The translations under genes and the position numbers were made by a program. The notes beneath the pieces were generated by a model, which made no database searches, was not told the DNA's origin, and saw only the letters and a list, made by a program, of their open reading frames with translations. This document shows, in pieces, positions 1-8,275 of a stretch of DNA of 49,926 bases (position 1 is the first letter of the stretch; each line of letters starts with the position of its first letter). This DNA is from Paraktedonobacter sp039923935 (GTDB lineage Bacteria > Chloroflexota > Ktedonobacteria > Ktedonobacterales > Ktedonobacteraceae): NCBI GenBank assembly GCA_039923935.1, contig JBDTBU010000378.1, positions 1 through 49,926 on the forward strand, in the 5' to 3' direction.

Positions 1-2220
1 GCTTTGGGCATCCTCGATGGTCCACGCGCCATTGTCCCAACGAATCTTGGCGTGCAAACGTGAGACGCGTTGTGAGGGGATGTGGATATCATTGACATCC
101 AGGCGACCAACTCGTAGTTCGGCTCTATTTAATGCAAAACTGCCCGTGGTTCTGCCATCGACCTCAACAACAATCTGTGCCTTACGCCAGCCATTCTGCA
201 CATAATCTTGTCCGTTGTTGGGCGCTGGTAGCGGCGTAAATTGCGGGAGCGGGCTTTGCTGTGGGTTGAGCATTCTGGCGATATCGGCCTGGGGCACAAT
301 CATCGAGCCGCCAGCATAATCAGAGTCGTACTGCTTTTGTTTGCCAAGCAACTCAGCAAAAACACCATTGGGACGGCTCTTTAACTCTTTGTATGTCCCT
401 TGCTCAACGATTAGCCCTTCTTTGAGCACAATGATCTGATCGACCTTGCCCAGCGTGCTCAGACGATGGGAAATCATCAAGACCGTGCGCCCGGCCACCA
501 ACGTCTCTAGCGCCTTCATAACTTCTAATTCCGCTTCTACATCGAGAGATGCTGTTGGCTCGTCGAGTACCAGAATGTGGGCGTCGCTGAGCAGTGCCCG
601 TGCGATGGCGAGACGTTGCCGCTGCCCGCCAGAGAAGTTCTTGCCCTGGTTGCGCACCAGTGTCCTATAGCCCTCCGGCCAACTCATGATGACCTCGTGG
701 ATTTGGGCCTGCGAGGTGGCTTTGATAACCTCGTCCATCGTCGCATGAGCGCGTCCGATTTTGAGGTTTTCCAGAATGGTGCCCTCGAACATTACCGACT
801 CTTGCAGCACCATGCTAACATTCTGGCGCAAGAGGGAGAGCGGGTATTCGCGTGTGTCCCTGCCGTCGATCTTCACCGTGCCGCTGGTTGTGCCATAGAA
901 GCGCGGGATCAGCTTCACCAAGGTGGTTTTGCCCCCGCCTGACAGGCCGACTAGGGCGATTTTGCGGCCAGCAGGAATGTTGAGATTGATGCCCTTGAGG
1001 ATCAGCTTCTCTGGTGTATAGCCAAAGGTCACATTCTCGAAGGTAATCTCTCCGCGTAGGCTTTGCGGGCCGTTATACGCGACTTTTGTTTCGACAACTT
1101 CTGGCGCCTGATCGAAAATATCCTGAATACGTTCTGCGGCAGCGATGGCGCTGGTCGCGATATTGGTGAGCTTGGAGAGGTCTTTCATTGGCTGAAAGAG
1201 CTTGCCAAGCAGAGTGATAAACAGAATGACGGTGCCAATATCGATACTTTTCGCCGGAATCGTTAGGAAGAGAAAGGTGAATGTGCTGCCTGAAGCGACA
1301 TATGCGCCTATGCCAATGATAACGGCAGTGCCGACCCCGACTAACATCGTGACAAGTGGCGTGAATTGAGCCTGCAAGCCACCCGCTTGCAAACCAGCTT
1401 TGCGTGTCTTGTCAACGTACTTGTTGAAGCGCTCTGTCTCGCGTCCGACAAGATCAAAGGCTTTGATGACAGTAATGGCTCCGATATCCTCCACAGCCAC
1501 ATCAGCCACTTCACCCGCTGCTTTTGCCGTCTTCTTGGACGCGGCTTTAATCGCGCTTGTATAGCTAAAGACGAGTAGGCCCATGGCCGGAACAACCACA
1601 ACCGCAAGCTCGGTATAGGGGACACTATAATAGAACATGACCGCAGCCACGCCGCCAATGGTCAGCATACCCGTAAGCAGGTCCACTAGGCCATCAGTGA
1701 CAAATTTCTCGATATCAGTGATATTGCCGGTAACGCGCTGAACAATATCGCCTTTTTTCTGCTTTCCATGCCAATCCAGCGAAAGACGCTGAATTTGCTC
1801 AAACAGGCCGGTGCGTAACCTGGCCGTCAGGTTTTGTCCAATAAACGCGGCGAGAAACAGTTGCAAGTAGCCAAAGACGGCATCCAGGATCGTTGCAGCC
1901 ACCAGCAGAGCCGCTGCAAACAGGATTACCCCCAGGACGGTATGCCCAACTATCGGTGCCGCCGCCGTTACCGTATGTTCCAGCTTGGGAGCAGGTGAGA
2001 CCGTCCCTTTAGGACTAAACGTATCGAAGAAACTCACCAGGCCATTCCATATTGCATCTGGATTTGTATCGGGATTTTGCAGTTTTGCCGGGATATACTT
2101 CAAGGGCAGCGCGGCCAGAATATCAATGGCTACGCCTATAAAAGAGACAACAATAGCTGTCATGACCAGGGAACGGTAGCCCTTGAGATTGCGATATAAG
2201 AAACGGAAGAGGAATGTCAC
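1..2220 (-). CDS. ABC exporter half-transporter (TMD-NBD) with C-terminal FHA domain, partial
   Basis: This type-IV ABC exporter subunit would use ATP hydrolysis to move an unknown substrate across the membrane. I chose the GTG at 2220 because AAGGAGG lies just upstream. Residues 1-340 form the membrane domain. The nucleotide-binding domain follows, with Walker A GLSGGGKTT (425-433), signature FSGGQRQR (about 527), Walker B ILVLDEP (about 550) and H-loop ISHR (about 583). After a Pro/Gln-rich linker, residues about 680-740 show an FHA domain (VGRLDVNDIHIPSQRVSRLH) with the usual Gly-Arg, Ser and His positions for phosphothreonine binding. The frame runs off the window edge, so the FHA C-terminus is missing. 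Exporters of this class normally end after the NBD. Control by a Ser/Thr kinase is my inference. Confidence 0.93.
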   Translation of the reverse strand, partial: MTFLFRFLYRNLKGYRSLVMTAIVVSFIGVAIDILAALPLKYIPAKLQNPDTNPDAIWNGLVSFFDTFSPKGTVSPAPKLEHTVTAAAPIVGHTVLGVILFAAALLVAATILDAVFGYLQLFLAAFIGQNLTARLRTGLFEQIQRLSLDWHGKQKKGDIVQRVTGNITDIEKFVTDGLVDLLTGMLTIGGVAAVMFYYSVPYTELAVVVVPAMGLLVFSYTSAIKAASKKTAKAAGEVADVAVEDIGAITVIKAFDLVGRETERFNKYVDKTRKAGLQAGGLQAQFTPLVTMLVGVGTAVIIGIGAYVASGSTFTFLFLTIPAKSIDIGTVILFITLLGKLFQPMKDLSKLTNIATSAIAAAERIQDIFDQAPEVVETKVAYNGPQSLRGEITFENVTFGYTPEKLILKGINLNIPAGRKIALVGLSGGGKTTLVKLIPRFYGTTSGTVKIDGRDTREYPLSLLRQNVSMVLQESVMFEGTILENLKIGRAHATMDEVIKATSQAQIHEVIMSWPEGYRTLVRNQGKNFSGGQRQRLAIARALLSDAHILVLDEPTASLDVEAELEVMKALETLVAGRTVLMISHRLSTLGKVDQIIVLKEGLIVEQGTYKELKSRPNGVFAELLGKQKQYDSDYAGGSMIVPQADIARMLNPQQSPLPQFTPLPAPNNGQDYVQNGWRKAQIVVEVDGRTTGSFALNRAELRVGRLDVNDIHIPSQRVSRLHAKIRWDNGAWTIEDAQS

Positions 2221-2474
2221 AAGCTCCTCCTTACTTTTGACTGGCAGCGCCGCCTTTGCCTTATCCGTACGGCTATGAGACCAGCATACAGCAAGTTCTA
2301 TAGAAACAATACAAACAAACGCCCGCTCGAAAAGGTCGCAGTCAACGGCAAAATGATTTCTGATCCGGTTTCCCCAAAAATCACTGTGTTGCGCTGTGAA
2401 ATAAACGAAGCGTGCTAACTGCCTCAAGAATACCAGAATTGCTCGTGAAATACAATCTAAGAAAGAGGTATTTT

Positions 2475-2525
2475 TTAACAGTTTCGGTAAATGTCCGTCT
2501 ACATGGAGGACCATGAAACTGTTAA
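2475..2525. repeat. inverted repeat with 11-bp arms
   Basis: TTAACAGTTTC at 2475-2485 is perfectly complementary to GAAACTGTTAA at 2515-2525. The 29-base interior contains shorter complementary segments (GTCC and GGAC). No T-run follows on either strand. It could be an operator, a small structured RNA or a degraded terminator; I cannot choose. Confidence 0.5.
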
Positions 2526-2600
2526 GCAGGGAGTGATGCCTAAAGAAACCGCCTCACGCTGGGTTGAGAAAACGCAACCGCTAAATGACCAGCCTCTCCA

Positions 2601-2629
2601 TTGACTTTCCTCAAAAACTTGACTACACT
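2601..2629 (+). promoter_or_regulatory. sigma70-type promoter for the efflux operon
   Basis: TTGACT at 2601-2606, 17 bases, then TACACT at 2624-2629, about 70 bases before the chosen tetR-like start. A second TTGACT lies at 2619-2624, and the imperfect palindrome CTACACTAGTAG overlaps the -10 box, a likely place for autorepression. The infC promoter uses the same two hexamers and spacing. Confidence 0.6.
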
Positions 2630-2697
2630 AGTAGGAATTTCTGTATTGTATAGTTTCGATGTGTGTAGCATGTAGTCGTTTGTAAAGAGGAGGCATG

Positions 2698-3549
2698 ATG
2701 CCTGAACAGCGTTCCGATCCAGAGAAGATAGGGGGGAAAGCTCGGTTGCTCAAGGCCGCGCAGCAGTTGGTTCAGGAGCGATCCTTTGCTGAGGTTACTA
2801 TCGAGGAGATTATCTCGCAGGCTAAGCTCTCGCGCCCTGCGTTTTATTATCACTTCGCGGGCGGCAAAGAAGAATTGCGTGCTGCCCTGGTGCAGTGTGG
2901 CGTCTTGTCAGAAACACCTACCCAGGATACACGTCAGGAGGTACTCAAGGCTGCTCTGCGGGTGTATGCGCGTTCGGGTATCTCAGCAGCCACATTGGAG
3001 GATATCGCGACAGAGGCTGGGGTGACGAAGGGCACACTCTGCTGGCATTTTCATAGCAAGGAAGAGTTGCTGACCGCGCTCATCAAGCAATATGGCCCGC
3101 ATTCGCTGCTGGGGTCGGCTATCGAGCAGCTTCAACAAGAGTTGCAAGGTGGGGTGCTATTGGACGATGAAGCGGTTTTTCGTCGCCTAGCAACAGCTTT
3201 CTACGACGCCTTTAACGAACAGGGGGATTATACGCGTTTAGCGATCTTACTGCTGTATACGCATCCTGAAATAGCCCAGGTGCTAGCTGAGAAAATCGAC
3301 TCCGGGCGCAAGAGCATCACCGAATATCTACACAAGCGCCAGGTGGAGGGTTATTTGCGCCAGGAGATCGACCCGACGTTTCTTGTGCAGGTGATGGGTA
3401 TGACCTTCGCCATGCGTGCTATTGGTCGTGGGCTGTATAGCCAATTCCCCTCTGGTACCCTGCCTCGCGAGGCTCTGATCGATCAACTGGTTTCGTTGCT
3501 ACTCTATGGTATTGTCCGTCGGGAGCCATTCGCGCAAAATAACGAGTAA
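2698..3549 (+). CDS. TetR-family regulator with two tandem HTH domains
   Basis: A predicted repressor, probably of the MFS/HlyD pump genes that follow. It contains two separate TetR N-terminal DNA-binding domains: residues about 15-62 (helix ending RPAFYYHF) and about 80-127 (TKGTLCWHFHSKEEL). One C-terminal ligand and dimerisation domain follows (about 130-283). TetR proteins normally carry one HTH and are about 200 residues; this one has 283. Two adjacent ATGs exist at 2695 and 2698. GAGGAGG at 2687-2693 is too close to the first, so I chose the second. The gap to the MFS start is 73 bases, which suggests co-transcription and autoregulation. The ligand is unknown. Confidence 0.92.
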   Translation: MPEQRSDPEKIGGKARLLKAAQQLVQERSFAEVTIEEIISQAKLSRPAFYYHFAGGKEELRAALVQCGVLSETPTQDTRQEVLKAALRVYARSGISAATLEDIATEAGVTKGTLCWHFHSKEELLTALIKQYGPHSLLGSAIEQLQQELQGGVLLDDEAVFRRLATAFYDAFNEQGDYTRLAILLLYTHPEIAQVLAEKIDSGRKSITEYLHKRQVEGYLRQEIDPTFLVQVMGMTFAMRAIGRGLYSQFPSGTLPREALIDQLVSLLLYGIVRREPFAQNNE

Positions 3550-3622
3550 AACACGGATACTTGCTCTTTTTTTCGTGTATCTTCCCAGGCAAAACGTGTT
3601 TTTAGAGAGGAAATTTGAGCGC

Positions 3623-5263
3623 ATGCAAACAAATATACAAGCAACGCGACGCACTGGTAAGCTAGAATACAAGTGGGTTCTCGCCATGGTGGTGATCCTG
3701 GGTGTTTTTATGAGCATCCTGGACTCGACTATCGTGAATATCGCCATCCCGCGTCTGCAAACTGCCTTTGGCGCTGATCTCCACAGTGTACAATGGGTGC
3801 TGACTGGCTATATCCTGGCTCAGGGTGTGGCTACCCCGCTGGCAGCTTTCTTCGCGGACACATTCGGTATCAAGCGCTTCTATATGTTCTCACTCGCCGC
3901 TTTTACCGTGGGATCGGCCCTCTGTGGTATTGCCTGGAGCCTGCCCGTGCTGATTTTCTTCCGTGTGTTACAGGGACTGGGTGGTGCGGCTCTCTTCCCA
4001 CTCTCGATTACTCTGCTCTTCCGTGCGTTCCCACCTGCTGAACGCGGTATAGCTATGGGGTCCTTTGGTGTACCAGCCCTGCTAGCTCCGGCGATTGGGC
4101 CGACTCTGGGTGGCTACCTAGTGACATACTCTGGCTGGCAGTTGATCTTTTACATCAATCTGCCCATTGGCCTGCTGGCCCTGCTGCTCACAGCCTTGTT
4201 TATCCACGAGTATCGTCCGGCTAGGCACCCGCGTTTCGACTTCCTGGGTTGCATCTTTGTGTCCGTGGGCCTAGCAACCACTCTCTACGCCCTCTCTTCA
4301 GCGAGCACCGATGGTTGGGGTTCGGGGATAGTGCTGGGGTGCCTTGGCATTGGCCTGTTCTCGTTGGTGCTCTTTGTGATCACTGAGATAATGGTCGCCA
4401 ATCGTGGAGGTGATCCGCTGCTAGATTTGCGACTGTTCGCCAATGGACCGTTTCGTTCAGCCATGATCGCGAACGTTTTTGTGATTTTCAGTCTTTATGG
4501 TGGCCTCTTCCTGTTCCCCATCTACCTGCAAAACCTGCGTCAATTGAGTGCTTTCCAGGCTGGCCTGATCCTCTTGCCCCAGGCGCTCGCCTCGATGGTC
4601 AGCGTACTGGTTGGCGGACGGCTGGTGGATCGCATAGGCGTACGCGCAGTAATGATTCCTGGTCTGATCGTGCTGGGCGTGGCAACCTGGCAATTGACCT
4701 TTCTGAATACCTACACGCCCTATGGCTGGTTCCAGTTTTTGCTCATCCTGCGCGGTCTGGCTCTTGGCCTGTGCGTCCAGCCGCTGACCGTAGCCATGAT
4801 GTCAGATGTCCACCCTCGCCAACTCACCCAGGCTTCGGCACTGAGTACGGTGGGTCGCGCAGTTGCTAGCTCGGTGGGTATCGCTATTCTAGCTACAGTG
4901 GTCCAAACGCAGTCCGTTGTCCACTTTGGCCACTTGGTCGAGCAGGTGACGCCGTTCTCAAAGCTCGGTGGGCTAGTGTTTGGTTTGCAGGCGTACTTTG
5001 TAGCGCATGGCGCGAGCCTTGCCTCTGCTCACGCTGCTGCTTTGCAGTTGATTGCGCTGTTTATACGGGGCCAAGCATTTCTTCTATCGATGCAGGACGC
5101 GCTTCGGCTGACAATCGTTACCATCGTTGTGGCCTTGATCGCCGTTTTCTTCGTGAACAATAAGAGTAAGGCTCGACCAATTCATCCAGCTTCAGTTACT
5201 TCGTCCGCTCAACCTGAGCATGACGGAGAGATGGCTGCTGCTGAGGCGATGATGGCTGGTTAA
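3623..5263 (+). CDS. DHA2-type (EmrB/QacA) MFS drug exporter
   Basis: A proton-driven multidrug efflux pump of about 546 residues with about 14 predicted membrane helices. The first helix carries the family motif LDSTIVNIAIPRLQ, and motif-A-like GGRLVDRIGVR lies in the cytoplasmic loop of the second half. The frame is open from 3506, but the ATG at 3623 has AGAGAGGA upstream and gives a normal N-terminus before the first helix. It follows the TetR-like gene and precedes a HlyD-type adaptor, the usual EmrRAB-like arrangement. In a cell with one membrane the adaptor cannot bridge to an outer-membrane channel, so its role would be periplasm-like or cell-wall side. Substrates cannot be read from sequence. 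Confidence 0.93.
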   Translation: MQTNIQATRRTGKLEYKWVLAMVVILGVFMSILDSTIVNIAIPRLQTAFGADLHSVQWVLTGYILAQGVATPLAAFFADTFGIKRFYMFSLAAFTVGSALCGIAWSLPVLIFFRVLQGLGGAALFPLSITLLFRAFPPAERGIAMGSFGVPALLAPAIGPTLGGYLVTYSGWQLIFYINLPIGLLALLLTALFIHEYRPARHPRFDFLGCIFVSVGLATTLYALSSASTDGWGSGIVLGCLGIGLFSLVLFVITEIMVANRGGDPLLDLRLFANGPFRSAMIANVFVIFSLYGGLFLFPIYLQNLRQLSAFQAGLILLPQALASMVSVLVGGRLVDRIGVRAVMIPGLIVLGVATWQLTFLNTYTPYGWFQFLLILRGLALGLCVQPLTVAMMSDVHPRQLTQASALSTVGRAVASSVGIAILATVVQTQSVVHFGHLVEQVTPFSKLGGLVFGLQAYFVAHGASLASAHAAALQLIALFIRGQAFLLSMQDALRLTIVTIVVALIAVFFVNNKSKARPIHPASVTSSAQPEHDGEMAAAEAMMAG

Positions 5264-5339
5264 AGATGTGAGTCCACAGATTATAGAAGAGAAAGATTTT
5301 TCTCCGTTCTTTTTATCTTTGATTAAAGGAGTTTTGAGC

Positions 5340-6005
5340 ATGTTTCGTCGCATAATGATCCCGATCCTCGTTTTTGTAGCTCTGTTAGCCATCCTTGGTG
5401 GCGTGGGCTACTGGGTCTACGACGGCTATACGTATTACCATACCGATGATGCCCAGGTCAGCGGCCAGGTGCTCAACATCAGCGCCCAGGCGGCTGGTAC
5501 GTTGACCTCACTGACTGCCACCGTTGGAGAGACGGTCAGTGCTGAGCAGGTGATTGGCACCATTACCATGCCGCCAGCCGCCGCTGCTGGTCCAGTCAGT
5601 GCTCCCCTCACGGTGAACGTGACCAGCCCGATAGATGGCACGATTGTGCAAGTGCCTGCGGTCCAGGGCCAGGGGGTCGCGCCAGGTCTGCAACTGGTGA
5701 CAGTAACGAATTTGAATGCCCTAACTATCACGGCATATGTCGATGAAAGCGCGATTAACAACATCAGCGTCAATCAGGCCGTTGATATTCATATTGATGC
5801 CTACAGCGATACTAGCTTTACCGGCCATGTTGCACAAATCGTGCAGGCAACAGCGGGCCAGTTCTCACTACTGCCTAATCAGGATCCCACGAGCGGTAAC
5901 TTTACCAAAGTGAGCCAGCGCATCCCGGTCCTGATTACGCTGGATAAAAATAACAAGGATGTTGTGCCTGGTATGAGTGCTGAAGTTACGGTACATTTGC
6001 ATTAA
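5340..6005 (+). CDS. short HlyD/EmrA-type membrane-fusion protein
   Basis: A 221-residue protein with one N-terminal membrane helix (about residues 5-27), then HTDDAQVSGQVLNISAQAAG, the typical start of the biotinyl-lipoyl half-motif of EmrA-like adaptors. A second lipoyl half (SPIDGTIVQVPAVQGQGVAPG) and a beta-barrel region follow. Family members are usually 300-400 residues with a long alpha-helical hairpin between the lipoyl halves; here about 40 residues lie between them, so the hairpin is essentially absent. That fits a single-membrane cell without a TolC partner. I chose the ATG at 5340 (AAAGGA upstream) over a GTG at 5268, which would put the membrane helix unusually far from the N-terminus. 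Confidence 0.88.
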   Translation: MFRRIMIPILVFVALLAILGGVGYWVYDGYTYYHTDDAQVSGQVLNISAQAAGTLTSLTATVGETVSAEQVIGTITMPPAAAAGPVSAPLTVNVTSPIDGTIVQVPAVQGQGVAPGLQLVTVTNLNALTITAYVDESAINNISVNQAVDIHIDAYSDTSFTGHVAQIVQATAGQFSLLPNQDPTSGNFTKVSQRIPVLITLDKNNKDVVPGMSAEVTVHLH

Positions 6006-6043
6006 ACATTTTCGCCACATAATGCGGCAAAGAGGAGGTTGTT

Positions 6044-6454
6044 GTGAATATTTTGATTATTGGCGGCCTGTTGGGCCTCGCCGTTATAGCGATCCTGGGC
6101 GCAGTTCTGCTGGGGATTGGTGAGGATCGGGCGGAGAAAGCACGCAAGGCGAATGGTGCGGCGCTGCTCTCTCAGTCGTCTCAAACTGGTCAACTTCCCG
6201 CGTTCATCGAAGAGCAGCAGCTCACGCTCCATAAAAGCGGCCACTTGGCGCTGCCTAACGAGGAAGAACGCCTGACGATCCTGCATGGCCAGGTGCACGA
6301 AATTACCAGCGAACTGCGCACCCTGGCGCATAAGGCAGGTGAACTAGAACTGCGTCTGAACAATTTGAGCGAAGTGCTCGAACATCAGCAGTATCGTCCG
6401 CTCGATGTTTCCGGCCAGTTCTATGCGCCTAGGACCGATACATCCTCGCTGTAA
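6044..6454 (+). CDS. small membrane-anchored coiled-coil protein, unknown function
   Basis: A 136-residue protein starting at GTG 6044 behind AGAGGAGG. Residues about 2-25 form one membrane helix (IIGGLLGLAVIAILGAVLLG). The rest is charged, with a probable coiled coil at about 75-120 (heptad-like leucines in HEITSELRTLAHKAGELELR and LNNLSEVLEH). I do not recognise a family. It is the last gene of the tetR-MFS-HlyD operon, 38 bases behind the adaptor and before a hairpin, so it may assist or stabilise the pump. That role is inferred from position only. Confidence 0.8.
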   Translation: MNILIIGGLLGLAVIAILGAVLLGIGEDRAEKARKANGAALLSQSSQTGQLPAFIEEQQLTLHKSGHLALPNEEERLTILHGQVHEITSELRTLAHKAGELELRLNNLSEVLEHQQYRPLDVSGQFYAPRTDTSSL

Positions 6455-6541
6455 AGACATTATGGCAGAGCTTGTTATACGTGTCAATTTAAAAATGGTC
6501 GAGGTTGTTCAATGGTGAGGAAGGTGCTAGCAGATTAATGC

Positions 6542-6584
6542 GCCAGCCAACAGGACGCAGGTCATCCGGGTTCTGTTGGCTGGT
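6542..6584. terminator. hairpin ending the efflux operon
   Basis: Arms GCCAGCCAACAGGAC and GTTCTGTTGGCTGGT form a 15-pair stem with two G-T wobbles around a 13-base loop, 88 bases after the last operon gene. No T-tract follows, so intrinsic termination is plausible rather than shown. Confidence 0.55.
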
Positions 6585-6711
6585 ACATGCATATTGCCGG
6601 TATTTGATCAAGCTCATACTATAGCCGCGCTTGCTTTCGTGATATACTTCTGCCATACGCACTATTCAGCCTTTTCGCGACTCTACTGTATGACGAAGGA
6701 GAGCCTTTCTT

Positions 6712-7881
6712 ATGTCTGATTCTGCTCAGCGCGTGTCCACTTTTGGCACGACTATTTTCACCGAAATGAACCAACTTGCCCAACAGCACCAGGCGCTTAA
6801 CCTTGGGCAGGGCAAACCTGATTTTGATACATTGCCGGAGATTCTTGACCGATTGAAGTATTTCCTCTCGACTGGTCAGCACAACCAGTACGCGCCCGGA
6901 CCCGGCACACCATCCTTACGCCAGGCCGTCGCGACTCACGCAGCGCGTTTCTACGACCTGAAGATTGACCCGGCTGCTGGCGTGATCGTCACTGCTGGCG
7001 CGACTGAGGGCATTTTTGCTGCCATCCTGGGGCTGGTCGATCCTGGTGATGAGGTGATCGTGATTGAGCCGGTCTACGATTCGTACGTGCCCAATCTCGT
7101 GATGGCCAACGCTCGCCCGGTCTATGTGCCCCTGCACGCGCCGGACTGGACCCTTGATCCCGCCGAGCTACGTGCCGCGTTTAGTACACGTACACGTGCC
7201 CTTATCCTCAACAGCCCACACAATCCTACCGGGCGTGTCTTTACGCGTACAGAACTGGAAATGATCGCACAACTCTGCATCGAGCACGATGTGACCGTTA
7301 TCGCTGATGAAGTGTATGAACATCTCTGTTTCGCACCCGCGACTCATCTACCCATCGCCACGCTACCCGGCATGTTTGAGCGTACCGTCACGATTAGTAG
7401 CGCAGGCAAACTGTTTAGCGCCACTGGCTGGAAAATCGGCTGGGTTTCTGGGCCACCGAAGCTGATCGAGGGCGTCGGGCGTGCGCATCAATTTATCACC
7501 TTTGCCGTGCATCATCCCACGCAAGAGGCTATTGCGTATGCGTTGAACTTGCCGGATTCCTACTATACCGACTTTCAAGCGATGTATACCGCTAAACGTC
7601 AGTTAATGATGCACGCACTTGACCACTCTGGTATGACGTATCGCGTTCCCGAAGGCACGTATTTCTTGCTAGCCGACTATTCCGCCGTCTTCCAGGGCAG
7701 CCCGCTGGAATTTGCACGCTACCTCACCAGCGAGATCGGCGTGGCCTGTATCCCACCCACCTCGTTCTATAGCGCCGAACATGCCCATTTGAGCCAGGGC
7801 TACGCACGTTTCGCTTTCTGTAAAAGTGACGAGATGCTCGTGCAAGTGCAAAAGCGTTTAGAGAAACTAATAGCGCGATAG
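6712..7881 (+). CDS. PLP-dependent class I/II aminotransferase (methionine/kynurenine aminotransferase-like)
   Basis: A fold-type I aminotransferase of 389 residues that would move an amino group from an amino acid to a 2-oxo acid through pyridoxal phosphate in the cytosol. LNLGQGKPDFDTLPEI near the N-terminus, NSPHNPTGRVF (PLP-ring Asn), VIADEVYEHL (PLP-N1 Asp) and SSAGKLFSATGWKIGW with Schiff-base Lys233 are all intact. The pattern is closest to the kynurenine/glutamine transaminase and methionine aminotransferase group (YbdL-like), but the substrate is not certain. The ATG at 6712 follows GAAGGAGAG. It is a single-gene unit, ended by the short palindrome at 7905. Confidence 0.92.
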   Translation: MSDSAQRVSTFGTTIFTEMNQLAQQHQALNLGQGKPDFDTLPEILDRLKYFLSTGQHNQYAPGPGTPSLRQAVATHAARFYDLKIDPAAGVIVTAGATEGIFAAILGLVDPGDEVIVIEPVYDSYVPNLVMANARPVYVPLHAPDWTLDPAELRAAFSTRTRALILNSPHNPTGRVFTRTELEMIAQLCIEHDVTVIADEVYEHLCFAPATHLPIATLPGMFERTVTISSAGKLFSATGWKIGWVSGPPKLIEGVGRAHQFITFAVHHPTQEAIAYALNLPDSYYTDFQAMYTAKRQLMMHALDHSGMTYRVPEGTYFLLADYSAVFQGSPLEFARYLTSEIGVACIPPTSFYSAEHAHLSQGYARFAFCKSDEMLVQVQKRLEKLIAR

Positions 7882-7904
7882 AGCAGACAAAAGCGGCAGA
7901 TTGG

Positions 7905-7927
7905 GAGCCGGAGGCTAGCGCCGGCTC
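7905..7927. repeat. dispersed 23-bp palindromic repeat, copy 1
   Basis: GAGCCGG, a 9-base loop (AGGCTAGCG), then CCGGCTC. The same 23 bases occur at 12103-12125, and both copies are followed closely by a CATCC motif. Here it lies 24 bases after the aminotransferase stop and may terminate transcription. The identical loop marks it as a repeated element rather than two independent hairpins. Confidence 0.75.
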
Positions 7928-7973
7928 TCATCCTCCATCCGGGTGATTGTCACCATCTTCTGACAAAAAACCG

Positions 7974-8002
7974 TTGACAAAATCTGAATTGTCGTGTACT
8001 AT
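7974..8002 (+). promoter_or_regulatory. strong sigma70-type promoter for tRNA-Gln
   Basis: A perfect TTGACA -35 box (7974-7979), 17 bases, then a TACTAT -10 box (7997-8002), about 58 bases before the mature tRNA 5' end. This is the best -35 box read in the window, as expected for a stable-RNA gene. Confidence 0.8.
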
Positions 8003-8059
8003 ACAGGACGTGCGGTACAGAGTCATGGATTTCTTCCAACACTCCTTTTCGTGCGGTAA

Positions 8060-8130
8060 TCGGGCGTGGCCAAGTGGTAAGGCAGCGGTCTTTGGATCCG
8101 CCATCCCAAGTTCGAATCTTGGCGCCCGAG
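8060..8130 (+). tRNA. tRNA-Gln (anticodon TTG)
   Basis: A cloverleaf can be drawn. The acceptor stem TCGGGCG (8060-8066) pairs with CGCCCGA (8123-8129) and the discriminator is G8130. The D-stem is GCC/GGC (8069-8071 with 8081-8083). The anticodon stem is 8085-8089 with 8097-8101, having one T-T apposition at the loop end, and the loop CTTTGGA reads anticodon TTG at 8092-8094. The T-arm is CCAAG-TTCGAAT-CTTGG (8106-8122). No CCA is encoded. It has its own promoter and lies between two protein genes. Confidence 0.95.
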
Positions 8131-8275
8131 CCTCTTTCTATGGGCAGGAACGTGTCTGCGGTCTGTTCGTTTTGGCAGGCAGTAGGCACGCGCACCTGTT
8201 CCCCGACAAGGTATCTATTTCACTTGTCACATGTTCCTCACATCAAAAATCACAAAAGGTTGAATTTTTTCAGCT

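Larger units (their letters stand above)
2221..2697. other. intergenic region between the ABC-FHA gene and the tetR-like gene
   Basis: A 477-base divergent intergenic region with no convincing coding frame. It holds the promoter at 2601-2629 for the rightward efflux operon and an inverted repeat at 2475-2525. CTAC-ACTA-GTAG overlaps the -10 box and could be part of an operator for the TetR protein. I see no known riboswitch. Confidence 0.6.
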
